64,000 nucleotides of DNA. It comes from an uncultured Coriobacteriales bacterium (lineage in GTDB: Bacteria > Actinomycetota > Coriobacteriia > Coriobacteriales > UMGS124). Both the position numbers and the translations under genes were made by a program. The DNA is taken from positions 129,653 through 193,652 of the forward strand of contig CAKUAI010000005.1 in NCBI GenBank assembly GCA_934636245.1, written 5' to 3'. Below, piece after piece: positions 1 through 7,153 of this stretch. Every line of letters begins with the position of its first letter. The first letter of the stretch is position 1. The notes beneath the pieces were generated by a model. That model was not told where the DNA came from. It saw nothing but the letters and a program-made list of their open reading frames with translations, and ran no database searches.

Positions 1-1078
1 CGCGGGGCACTTGGTGGGTGAACCAAACGGCTCCCAGCACAAGGTAGCTCGGCACGTGCGCATTGCGTGCCACGTCGTAGCTGACGTACCACAATACGGC
101 GAGTGTGAATGTGTTTGCGACGGTGACCAGCGCAGAACCCGCCTGCATGAGCTGCGGGGTGAGGCAGGCGAGCAGGAGCACTCCGATGACAAGCAGGGCC
201 AAAGACATGTTCCACAACGCCGAAAGGCGCAGGTGTCGCCCCTTCACCAAAACCCACCACCATACGGCTGCACACAACAGGCAAGTCAGCAGCTGATGAA
301 GTACGCGCATTGCTGTGGAAAGCTCAATGGCTTGGCCGTAGGGGAAACCGCGCGCGAATCCCAAGGCGAGGCTGAACAGGGCAAGGCCCGCAAGAAACCG
401 CGCGAATGTGGTGCGGAACTCACGGGCATAGGGATGGCGCGCAGCCTCGTGCGATGCGGTGCTCGGCGCGCATTCTGTGGAACCCCTCTCATTGAGGCTT
501 TGCATCGCAGTGCGAAAGGTCACAAGCGACAAAGCGGGCATGAAGGCGCCTACGAGCATGGTGAGCGGCCTGGGGAGAAAGCCGAGCACGAGCCCGGCCA
601 GACAGCTCAAGGACAGTGCCGAAAACGCATAGAGCAACGACTCTTTGGGGTTAAGCCGCTCGTAGAAGGTAATCCACATGCCACCGCCCCACACCACCCC
701 GAGCGCCGAGAGAACGCATGCGACCCAGCCCAGCAGGGGCGTCTCTGTCTCGCTTGCTGCCAGGAGCAACACGCAACCGCAGGTCATAAGGATGCAGCTT
801 GCAACGCCCAGGTGATTTTGGACTTGTGGGGAGAACGAACGGCGAGCGAAAATCGCCATAAGCACAAGGGTCACGATGCCGCGCGTCAGGTTGACAACGA
901 CGGTCGCCATGCCCGAATCGGTGGCGGCATACAGGTCGTATACACAGCACTGCAGCCATACGCGTATTGCGGTGAGACCGAGAAAACTGCAGGAGAACAG
1001 CGGGGCAAATTGGCGAGCGAACCGCGACCACGATGCCTGGCGCGCGCCTTGTGGCGTGCAGCCTTCCCTTTGTTGCAT
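1..1078 (-). CDS. LuxR-type regulator with membrane N-terminal domain, cut by the left edge
   Basis: Reading the minus strand from ATG at 1078 gives an uninterrupted frame of 359 codons that runs off the window. The start has a good ribosome site (GGAAGGCGG, a few bases upstream). The visible protein begins MQQREGCTPQGARQAS and is a chain of about ten hydrophobic segments separated by short loops. It has the same design as the N-terminal part of the complete regulators at 10035 and 44946, which end in a LuxR DNA-binding domain. The DNA-binding part would lie beyond the window, so the class is inferred. It is on the same strand as, and downstream of, the flavocytochrome gene at 1562 and may sense a substrate for it. 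Confidence 0.7.
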   Translation of the reverse strand, partial: MQQREGCTPQGARQASWSRFARQFAPLFSCSFLGLTAIRVWLQCCVYDLYAATDSGMATVVVNLTRGIVTLVLMAIFARRSFSPQVQNHLGVASCILMTCGCVLLLAASETETPLLGWVACVLSALGVVWGGGMWITFYERLNPKESLLYAFSALSLSCLAGLVLGFLPRPLTMLVGAFMPALSLVTFRTAMQSLNERGSTECAPSTASHEAARHPYAREFRTTFARFLAGLALFSLALGFARGFPYGQAIELSTAMRVLHQLLTCLLCAAVWWWVLVKGRHLRLSALWNMSLALLVIGVLLLACLTPQLMQAGSALVTVANTFTLAVLWYVSYDVARNAHVPSYLVLGAVWFTHQVPR

Positions 1079-1561
1079 GTTCCGCCTTCCCCCTGGGTGT
1101 ACCGAACCCTCCAAAATGCCGTCTCATCAGGGGAAAGTATAGCTTATGGGAAATGCAAGCACACCAACCATCATGATGTTGGGGCTCTTTGATTCGCGAT
1201 TGGAGCGAGGCGGTCGATGTGCGGCTGCGTCGATTGACCGCCTGGAGGAGTACTGCCTTAGATGGCAGGTGCAATGAGGCCCGCCGCGCCCAGTGGGGGT
1301 ACTGGGCGCGGCGGGAGGGAAGGGGATGATCAGATATGGGGAATGCCCGAGGTGTATGAGGTGGGCTTGCTCAGATAGAGACCGCCTCGCCAGCTTTGAC
1401 CTTGTTGCCTTAGCTCTCCTGCTGGGCTTCTTCCCAGGCGGGGCCTTGCTTGACCGTTTTAGCCTTGTGGCCCAACCTTGTCGCCTTAGCCCTCCTGCTG
1501 GGCCTCTTCCCAGGTAGAACCAGGCTTGACCGTTTTAGCCTTGTGGCCCAACCTTGTCGCC
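1079..1561. other. Intergenic stretch with a hairpin and duplicated gene end
   Basis: No gene is visible. The stretch holds the promoter side of the truncated regulator (1079-1260), a long hairpin (1280-1315), and two extra copies of the 3' end of the flavocytochrome gene (1410-1561). Confidence 0.6.
1280..1315 (-). terminator. Perfect 15-bp hairpin, probable terminator of the flavocytochrome transcript
   Basis: CCCGCCGCGCCCAGT (1280-1294) and its exact complement (1301-1315) enclose a 6-base loop. It lies 250 bp past the stop of the minus-strand gene at 1562. No T run follows on either strand, so intrinsic termination is only likely, not shown. Confidence 0.45.
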
Positions 1562-1590
1562 TTAGCCCTCCTGCTGGGCCTCTTCCCAGG
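1410..1590. repeat. 76-bp tandem repeat carrying the 3' end of the flavocytochrome gene
   Basis: The sequence TTAGCCCTCCTGCTGGGC recurs with start positions 1410 (two base changes), 1486 and 1562, exactly 76 bp apart. The copy at 1562 is the real gene end (it encodes WEEAQQEG and the stop on the minus strand). The other two follow the stop. Because 76 is not a multiple of three, the extra copies fall in other frames. Copies 2 and 3 are nearly identical and copy 1 has diverged, suggesting two rounds of duplication. Confidence 0.85.
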
Positions 1591-3268
1591 TGAGCCAGCC
1601 CTCGGGAGTCACGGCGTCGTCATGGCACTGCGTGCAGGTGAGCACGGGCGCGGCGTCCACGCGGTGGCAGTCGGTGCAAGCGGTGGCGCCGTGCTGCGTG
1701 GCATGCTGGTTGAGCTGGCCCTCGACCTCGGTCATCTCGATAAGCGCCTCGCGGTCGACGGCGACGATACCCAGGTAGGTCAGGGCGCTCATGGCAGCCT
1801 GATGGCCGAAGACGTTGATGTCGCAGATTGCGTTGCCGCCCAGACGGTTACCGCCGTGGATGCCACCCGTGACCTCGCCGGCTGCGAACAGGCCGGGAAT
1901 GGCCTCGCCGTCGGCGTTGAGCACCTCGGTGTCGGTGTTAATGCGCAGGCCGCCCATGGTGTGGTGGATGCCGGGGGCCACCTTGATCGCGTAGAACGGG
2001 GCGTCCACGATGGACTCACGGGCCTTTTCGCGACCCATGGGGTCATCTTCGCCGTTGGCAATGGCGTCGTTGTAGGCGGCGATGGTCTCGACGAAGGCCT
2101 CGGCGTCGGTGTCCATGAGCTGGCCGAGCTCCTCGATGGTGTCGGCGACAAGAGCAAGACCCTTGCTCACGAACTTGCTTTCCACCGACTTGTTGGAGTC
2201 ATAGACCTTTTTGTCGAACACGGCGTAAGCCCAGCCCTCGGGCTGCTCCCACTCGGCGGCGGAGACCTTGTCGCGGGTCAGGAGCTCATTGGTGAAGCGC
2301 TGACCGTCCTTGTTGATGAGCACGGCGCCGTCGCCGCGGATGCCCTCGGAAAGAAGGGTTGCCGTGGCCTGCTCAACGGTGGGGTGAACCTGGATCTGGT
2401 CGATGTCCACCGTGTCGGCGCCGATGGCCTGGGCCAGCAGGATGCCGTCGCCGGTGGCGCCGGGCTGGTTGGTGGTCACGGCGTTGAGCAACTCGGGGCG
2501 GTACTGGGCGAGCATCTCGTGGTTGGCACCGAAGCCGCCGGCGGTCACGATGACGGCCCTGGCGTTGTAGGTGACGCTGGCGCCGGTGCGCAGGTCGGTG
2601 GCACGCACGCCGCACACGGCACCGCTGTCGTCGACGAGCAGCTCGTCGGCGTGCATCTGCGTAACAGCGGCAACGTTGCGCTGCTCGCACTGCTCGCACA
2701 TGTGGCGCACGAGGTAGGTGCCCACGGCCTCGCCGTCCTCGGGACGGTGGATGCGCTTGACCGAGGCACCACCGGAGGTGGAGAGCTTCGTGAGGGGCAT
2801 GCCGCGCTCCTCCAGGCGCTCGAGGGCCGCGTTGGAGTTCTCGCACATGAAGGTGATGAGGTCCATGTTGCCCAGCTCATGGCCGCCCTCGAAGGTGTCG
2901 TTGGCAAAGAGCTCGACGCTGTCCTCGATGCCCTCGGCCTCCTGAACCTTGGTGCAGCAGGCGTTCATGCCGCCCTCAGCGCACACGGTGTTGCCGCCGG
3001 CCACGGTCATCTTCTCGATAAGCAGCACGCGGGCGCCGCCGTCGTGCGCGCTCATGGCGGCGGTCATGCCCGCGCCGCCGGCGCCGATGATGACGATGTC
3101 GTAGTCGGGTCCGTCCTGGGCGGTGGAGGTCTCCTGCGCCTGGGCGGGCGCAGTCTGGGAAAGCACGCCCATGCCTGCGAAGGCGACAAGGCCGGCGCCG
3201 AGTGCGCCCGTGACGAAAGCGCGGCGGGTCAGTGCGACGTTGCGGGTGCTGGTGTTAGTGGAGCCCAT
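1562..3268 (-). CDS. Tat-exported flavocytochrome c, fumarate-reductase-like, with two C-terminal haem motifs
   Basis: 568 aa from the ATG at 3268, which follows GAGGAAGAGGG; the frame is open further upstream but without a ribosome site. A twin-arginine signal is visible (RR at residues 15-16, hydrophobic stretch to about 45). An FAD-binding GAGGAG lies at 62-67, and the succinate dehydrogenase/fumarate reductase flavoprotein fold follows, with GIRGDGA, RFTNE and GGNRLGGN motifs that carry substrate- and FAD-binding residues in this family. The tail has two haem c motifs, CTDCH (531-535) and CTQCH (545-549). Known flavocytochromes c3 carry four haems at the N-terminus, so this is a different arrangement. 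It probably reduces an organic acceptor outside the membrane; the substrate cannot be read from sequence. Confidence 0.85.
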   Translation of the reverse strand: MGSTNTSTRNVALTRRAFVTGALGAGLVAFAGMGVLSQTAPAQAQETSTAQDGPDYDIVIIGAGGAGMTAAMSAHDGGARVLLIEKMTVAGGNTVCAEGGMNACCTKVQEAEGIEDSVELFANDTFEGGHELGNMDLITFMCENSNAALERLEERGMPLTKLSTSGGASVKRIHRPEDGEAVGTYLVRHMCEQCEQRNVAAVTQMHADELLVDDSGAVCGVRATDLRTGASVTYNARAVIVTAGGFGANHEMLAQYRPELLNAVTTNQPGATGDGILLAQAIGADTVDIDQIQVHPTVEQATATLLSEGIRGDGAVLINKDGQRFTNELLTRDKVSAAEWEQPEGWAYAVFDKKVYDSNKSVESKFVSKGLALVADTIEELGQLMDTDAEAFVETIAAYNDAIANGEDDPMGREKARESIVDAPFYAIKVAPGIHHTMGGLRINTDTEVLNADGEAIPGLFAAGEVTGGIHGGNRLGGNAICDINVFGHQAAMSALTYLGIVAVDREALIEMTEVEGQLNQHATQHGATACTDCHRVDAAPVLTCTQCHDDAVTPEGWLTWEEAQQEG

Positions 3269-3523
3269 GGTTCCCTCTTCCTCGTGTGCCTGCAACTGAA
3301 TGGTTGCAGGCGGGCTGTTTGCCGGGCGGCCTTGTTGGGGGAGTGTCCCAGGCCGTGCGACTTGTCGATTCACAGCATGCATCCGCGCCGACCGCTCACA
3401 CTCGTCCGACGGCGCGTGAATTGGTCCGTGCGAGGAGTATGAAAAAACTCACACGCGGAAGAATTTGGGCAGGAAGAGGGCAATTTTCGGATACGGTCGA
3501 CTCATTGGGTTCAAACGTGAAGA

Positions 3524-3610
3524 TTAACATACATTTCAAGTGCTGAAATGTATGTTAAATCAACAAAGTACCAGTTGGCGCGATTTTAAAAATCCTGAAA
3601 TGTATGTTAA
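3524..3610. repeat. Three-arm 87-bp intergenic element, copy 1
   Basis: Arm A TTAACATACATTTCA (3524-3538) is followed by its inverted copy TGAAATGTATGTTAA (arm B, 3544-3558) and by a second direct copy (arm C, 3596-3610). Arms B and C are 52 bp apart. The sequence between them includes CCAGTTGGCGCG. Copies 2 and 3 are at 9892 and 17467 with identical spacing. This copy lies between the promoter side of the flavocytochrome gene and the 3' side of the permease gene. Confidence 0.9.
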
Positions 3611-3663
3611 ATGCAGCAGGATCGATCTTTTTCGGCCCCCTGCTCCCCATCGGCCCCGCCCAA

Positions 3664-3701
3664 ACGAAAAAGCGCGCCCCCCAACTTGTGGGAAGCGCGC
3701 T
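3664..3701 (-). terminator. Intrinsic terminator, minus strand
   Basis: On the minus strand AGCGCGC (3701 down) pairs with GCGCGCT ending at 3671, with further CCC/GGG pairing inside, then a run of five T. It lies about 260 bp downstream of the NCS2 permease stop. The stretch 3702-3964 holds nothing I can recognise. Confidence 0.65.
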
Positions 3702-3964
3702 ATTCAACGTGCGCGATTGCATCTGAGGCGGCAGGCCCGGAACTTGAAGCGCTCGGTGCCGTTCGTGCCGTAGGTCTTGCCAATTGCCAAGGGAAACGAC
3801 GATTAAGCCCGATTGGCCTCATCGAACACGGCTTCTGCCTGCGGTGCTGCAATGTTGAAGCACCGCGCGTCTCACTTGTTCATCGGTTTCCAAGGGCGAG
3901 CGAGGGCCGAAGCCCCCGCCTGCCCGTTCCATGCCATCCGGCAGGGGTGGAAATCCGTTCCCGC

Positions 3965-5365
3965 TTACGCCTGCGCGGGCGTCTCGGCCTCCTGCCCCTT
4001 CTCGCTGCGCTTCTCGGCGGCGGTGCGCTCGGGCAGGACCTTGTTGAGCACGATGCACACGATGGCGCTGACGGCGATGGGGGAGTTGAGCAGGTACTGG
4101 GCCATCTCGGGCACGGTGTTCAGCAGGTCGGCGGGAATGTTGAGCAGGCCCACGGCCACGGCGATCGGCACGCCGATGATGTAGAGCTGACGCTCGCTGA
4201 GCGGCTCGCCCTTGATCTGACGGAAGCCGTTGAGCAGGATGATGGCGCACACCACGGCGAACACGCCGCCGATGACGGAGGCCGGGATGGCCATGATGAG
4301 CGCGGACAGCTTGCCCACGAACGAAAGCGCGATGAGCCAGATGGAGGCCATCACGAACACGCGGCGGCTGGCCACGCCGGTGATGGAGATGATGCCGGCG
4401 TTGGTGGAGTAGCCGGTCACGGGCGTGGTGCCCAGCAGCGAGCCCACGAGGCACCCCAGGCCCTCGCCGATGACGCCGCGGTTGATCTGCTCGTCGCTCA
4501 TGGGCTTGCCCACAACGGAGCTCACGGCGTACCAGGTGCCGGTGGTCTCAGCGAGAAGCACCATGTAGATGACGAGCATCGTGAGGATGGCGGAGATGTC
4601 AAACGACAGGCCGTAGTTTACGAACGCCACGTTGGGCATGCTGAAGAGAGGTGCGGCCGCCACGCTCGACAGGTCAAGGCCGCCCATGCAAGCGGCGGCG
4701 ATGGAGCCCGTGAGCAGGGCGATGATGACCGAGCACACGCGCAGCGTCTTGCCCAGGTGGGGGCGGTACACGCCCAGCATGGAGAAGGCAATCATGACGG
4801 TGGCGGAGATGCAGGCCAAAAGGATGTTCTGGCCCATGGAAAGGCCGTTGCCCTCAACGAAGATGTTGCTCGAGAAGGCGGTGGGCAGAAGCGTGAGACC
4901 CACAATCATGATGACGGTGCCGCTCACGATGGGCGGGATGAAGCGGTGCACGACGCGCTTATACAGGCCCGACAATCCGAAGAGCACCATGCACGCGGCG
5001 CCTACCAGGCACGCCCCGAAGACGGTGTCGAAGCCGTTGGCGCCATAGTACAGGCCGATGACCGCGCCCACGGGCACGTACGAGGGACCCTGGCACACGG
5101 GCATGCGTAGGAAGAACAGCACCTGGATGAGCGAGGCCACGCCCGCGCCCAGGAAGGTGGACTGAATCAGGGCCGTGGAGGCCGTGGGGGCCAGCGCCAG
5201 CGCCGTGGCGATGATGAAGGGCGGCATGTAGGAGTCCATGGCCAAAACGTGCTGCAGGCCCAGCAGCAGCGCCTTTCCCCAAGGCAGCTTGGCATCGACG
5301 CCTACCGTGATGCCGTTGGCTGCTTCATTGGCAGTGTCTACCTGCGTGGTTGTGCTCTCGCTCAC
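3965..5365 (-). CDS. NCS2-family purine (xanthine/guanine/uracil) permease
   Basis: 466 aa, start GTG at 5365 preceded by GGGAGAGA. About a dozen to fourteen hydrophobic segments, beginning with the LPWGKALLLGLQHVLAM block typical of nucleobase-cation symporter-2 proteins and containing a QGPSYVPVGAVIG loop. Family members import xanthine, uric acid, guanine or uracil with protons. The neighbour transcribed before it on the same strand is guanine deaminase (5568-6947), so guanine or a related purine is the likely cargo. The 200-bp gap between the two genes carries a large hairpin (5486-5553), so the pair may be co-transcribed but separately controlled. Confidence 0.9.
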   Translation of the reverse strand: MSESTTTQVDTANEAANGITVGVDAKLPWGKALLLGLQHVLAMDSYMPPFIIATALALAPTASTALIQSTFLGAGVASLIQVLFFLRMPVCQGPSYVPVGAVIGLYYGANGFDTVFGACLVGAACMVLFGLSGLYKRVVHRFIPPIVSGTVIMIVGLTLLPTAFSSNIFVEGNGLSMGQNILLACISATVMIAFSMLGVYRPHLGKTLRVCSVIIALLTGSIAAACMGGLDLSSVAAAPLFSMPNVAFVNYGLSFDISAILTMLVIYMVLLAETTGTWYAVSSVVGKPMSDEQINRGVIGEGLGCLVGSLLGTTPVTGYSTNAGIISITGVASRRVFVMASIWLIALSFVGKLSALIMAIPASVIGGVFAVVCAIILLNGFRQIKGEPLSERQLYIIGVPIAVAVGLLNIPADLLNTVPEMAQYLLNSPIAVSAIVCIVLNKVLPERTAAEKRSEKGQEAETPAQA

Positions 5366-5485
5366 TCTTTTGTCTCTCCCTTGATGTGTGCCGCCGACGA
5401 GCGGGCACCCCTTAGGCGCCCGTCTTGAGACGGCTCTCTTACGTACAACAACAGGGATTGATTATCGACCATGGGCAAGTTTTAT

Positions 5486-5553
5486 GCATCCGTAGGCGGA
5501 TTCACACTGGTATTTCACGACCAGTGAGCCGGGGCAAACCCGCCTGCGGATGC
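5486..5553 (-). promoter_or_regulatory. Two-tier hairpin between guanine deaminase and purine permease genes
   Basis: The outer arms GCATCCGTAGGCGG (5486-5499) and CCGCCTGCGGATGC (5540-5553) pair over 14 positions with one mismatch. Inside, CACTGGT and ACCAGTG (5505-5526) form a second stem around an 8-base loop. It lies upstream of the permease start on the minus strand. It could be a terminator of guaD or a structured leader of the permease gene. It does not show the conserved core of the common purine riboswitch. Confidence 0.6.
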
Positions 5554-5567
5554 GTTGCGGGCGCGGA

Positions 5568-6947
5568 TTAGCGCTGGTCCCTATCGTGGACGAGCGCGCC
5601 CTGCACCCAGGTCTGACGCACGTTTTCGGGCGTCGCGAGGTAGACGATGCGGTCGATGATGTCGCGCGGGGCGTTGAACACGTTGAAGCCCGTGAGGTCG
5701 GCGCCTGCCACGCGGGTGTCTACGATTTGCATGTCGAAGGCCTGTCCGCGCTCGAAGGTGCCCACCGGCAAGCGCAGGGCCTCGCCGCCGCCGGCCGTGG
5801 CCAGCCACAGGGCCTCCGCCGAGGTGATGCGCGCCGTGCCCAGACCGCGCTGCTCAGGCGGCACGTTCGCGTCCACGCCCTCTTCCAGCATACGCGACAC
5901 CATGATGGCATGGCGCATGTTCTCGTACATGCTCGGCGAGAATCCGCCGGAGATGTCGGTCGCCAGGCCCATGCGCACACCCTGGCCGCGCAGACGGCGC
6001 ACCGGGCACACGCTGTTGGCGAAGTAGGAGTTGGAGACGGGGCAGTGCGCCACGGCGGCTCCGGAGCGGGCGAAGAGCTCGCCGTCGGACTCGGAGAGGA
6101 ACGTGCAGTGCGCCATGACCGACTTCTCGCGCAGAAGGCCGAAGTCGTAGAGCGCCTCTGCGTCGGACTTGCCATAGCGGGCCGGTGCCACACTCTGCTC
6201 CCACTGGCCTTCGGCGCAGTGCGACTGCACGTAGGCGCCCGTCTTCTCGGCGATGCGACCGAGGCCCGCGAGGCCCTCGTCGGTGCAGCTGGGGATGAAG
6301 CGCGGGGTCACCACGCCGTAGACGCCCTGGCGCGTCGCTGCGCCGATCTGCGCGACCTCGGCCAGCAGGGTCTCGGTGTCTGCCAGAGCCTGGCTCGTAG
6401 AGGCGTCGCGGTAGAAGTCGGGGTTGGCGGACGGGTCGTCCATGACGACCTTGCCCACGAGTGCACGCTGGCCGCCCTCGGCGCAGGCGCGCGCGAGCTC
6501 GATGGAGGAGGCCAGGTCGTTGCTGGCGAAGTACACCGTGGTGGTGGTGCCCAGGCTGAGCAGGCGGCTCACCAGGTCGCGGTAGACGGGGCGGGCGAAG
6601 TCGAGGTCTGCAAAGCGTGCTTCAAGGGGAAACGTCCGCTTCTGGAGCCACACGTCGAGCGGCTCGTCGAGGGCGACGCCTGCCTGGGGCCACTGCGGGG
6701 CGTGCACGTGCATATCCACAAAGCCGGGCAGGCCGTAGGTGCCCTGCGCCAGCTCAAGAAGCGTGCCAGCGTTGCGCGCGTGCTCCACGCGAGCGGCATA
6801 GTCGGGGGCATCGGCGCGCACCACATCGGTGATAAAGCCGCGCGCGTCCACCTCAATCAGCACGTTTTCAAGGAGCTCGACCTCGCCGTAGCGGGGCGTG
6901 TGAAAAAACAAACCAAGGAAAGCCGTGGGCGATATGGTAGCGGACAT
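5568..6947 (-). CDS. guaD: Guanine deaminase (amidohydrolase)
   Basis: 459 aa, start ATG at 6947 with AGGAGA upstream. The protein has the amidohydrolase metal site in the form PGFVDMHVHAPQWPQAG, which is characteristic of guanine deaminase (HxH zinc ligands plus the HAPQ substrate loop). Later histidines and an aspartate are also conserved (SHCAEGQWEQS, MAHCTFLSES, LATDISGG). It hydrolyses guanine to xanthine and ammonia in the cytoplasm. The adjoining NCS2 permease suggests guanine salvage or use of purines as a nitrogen source. It is divergent from feoB, with 206 bp between the starts. Confidence 0.9.
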   Translation of the reverse strand: MSATISPTAFLGLFFHTPRYGEVELLENVLIEVDARGFITDVVRADAPDYAARVEHARNAGTLLELAQGTYGLPGFVDMHVHAPQWPQAGVALDEPLDVWLQKRTFPLEARFADLDFARPVYRDLVSRLLSLGTTTTVYFASNDLASSIELARACAEGGQRALVGKVVMDDPSANPDFYRDASTSQALADTETLLAEVAQIGAATRQGVYGVVTPRFIPSCTDEGLAGLGRIAEKTGAYVQSHCAEGQWEQSVAPARYGKSDAEALYDFGLLREKSVMAHCTFLSESDGELFARSGAAVAHCPVSNSYFANSVCPVRRLRGQGVRMGLATDISGGFSPSMYENMRHAIMVSRMLEEGVDANVPPEQRGLGTARITSAEALWLATAGGGEALRLPVGTFERGQAFDMQIVDTRVAGADLTGFNVFNAPRDIIDRIVYLATPENVRQTWVQGALVHDRDQR

Positions 6948-7066
6948 GCGAAAATCTCCTTGCTGTTAGTGGGCGGCGCATTTTTCGGAATGGGTAAATT
7001 GTAATTCCTTTTGCATTCGCTGGCTCCCGTCTCGTTGTCGTTCCAGTAAAGAAGGACGGACGCGCC

Positions 7067-7114
7067 GTGACTTATGTCACCTACGGTACTCTGGCCCCGT
7101 TGTTCTGCTAGGAT
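7067..7114 (+). promoter_or_regulatory. Putative operator and extended -10 promoter for feoB
   Basis: A 14-bp palindrome GTGACTTATGTCAC lies at 7067-7080 and an extended -10 (TGCTAGGAT, hexamer 7109-7114) follows about 30 bp later, 40 bp before the feoB start. The palindrome resembles sites of CRP/FNR-type dimers but is not a canonical one. It could also serve the divergent guaD. Confidence 0.4.
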
Positions 7115-7153
7115 GACCCCCGGAGATTTGGGAGAGGGAAAAGGAAGCACATC

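Noticed and set aside
11..1192. Long open frame on the plus strand
   Set aside because: It mirrors the minus-strand membrane regulator, which has a ribosome site, hydrophobic segments and known paralogues. The plus-strand product is rich in His, Arg and Gln without any domain.
1526..3442. 638-codon plus-strand frame opposite the flavocytochrome
   Set aside because: Antisense artefact; the minus-strand gene has Tat signal, FAD and haem motifs.
3524..3610. Three-arm element as promoter operator of the flavocytochrome gene
   Set aside because: Copy 2 sits between converging gene ends, so the element cannot in general be a promoter operator. Kept as a repeat of unknown role.
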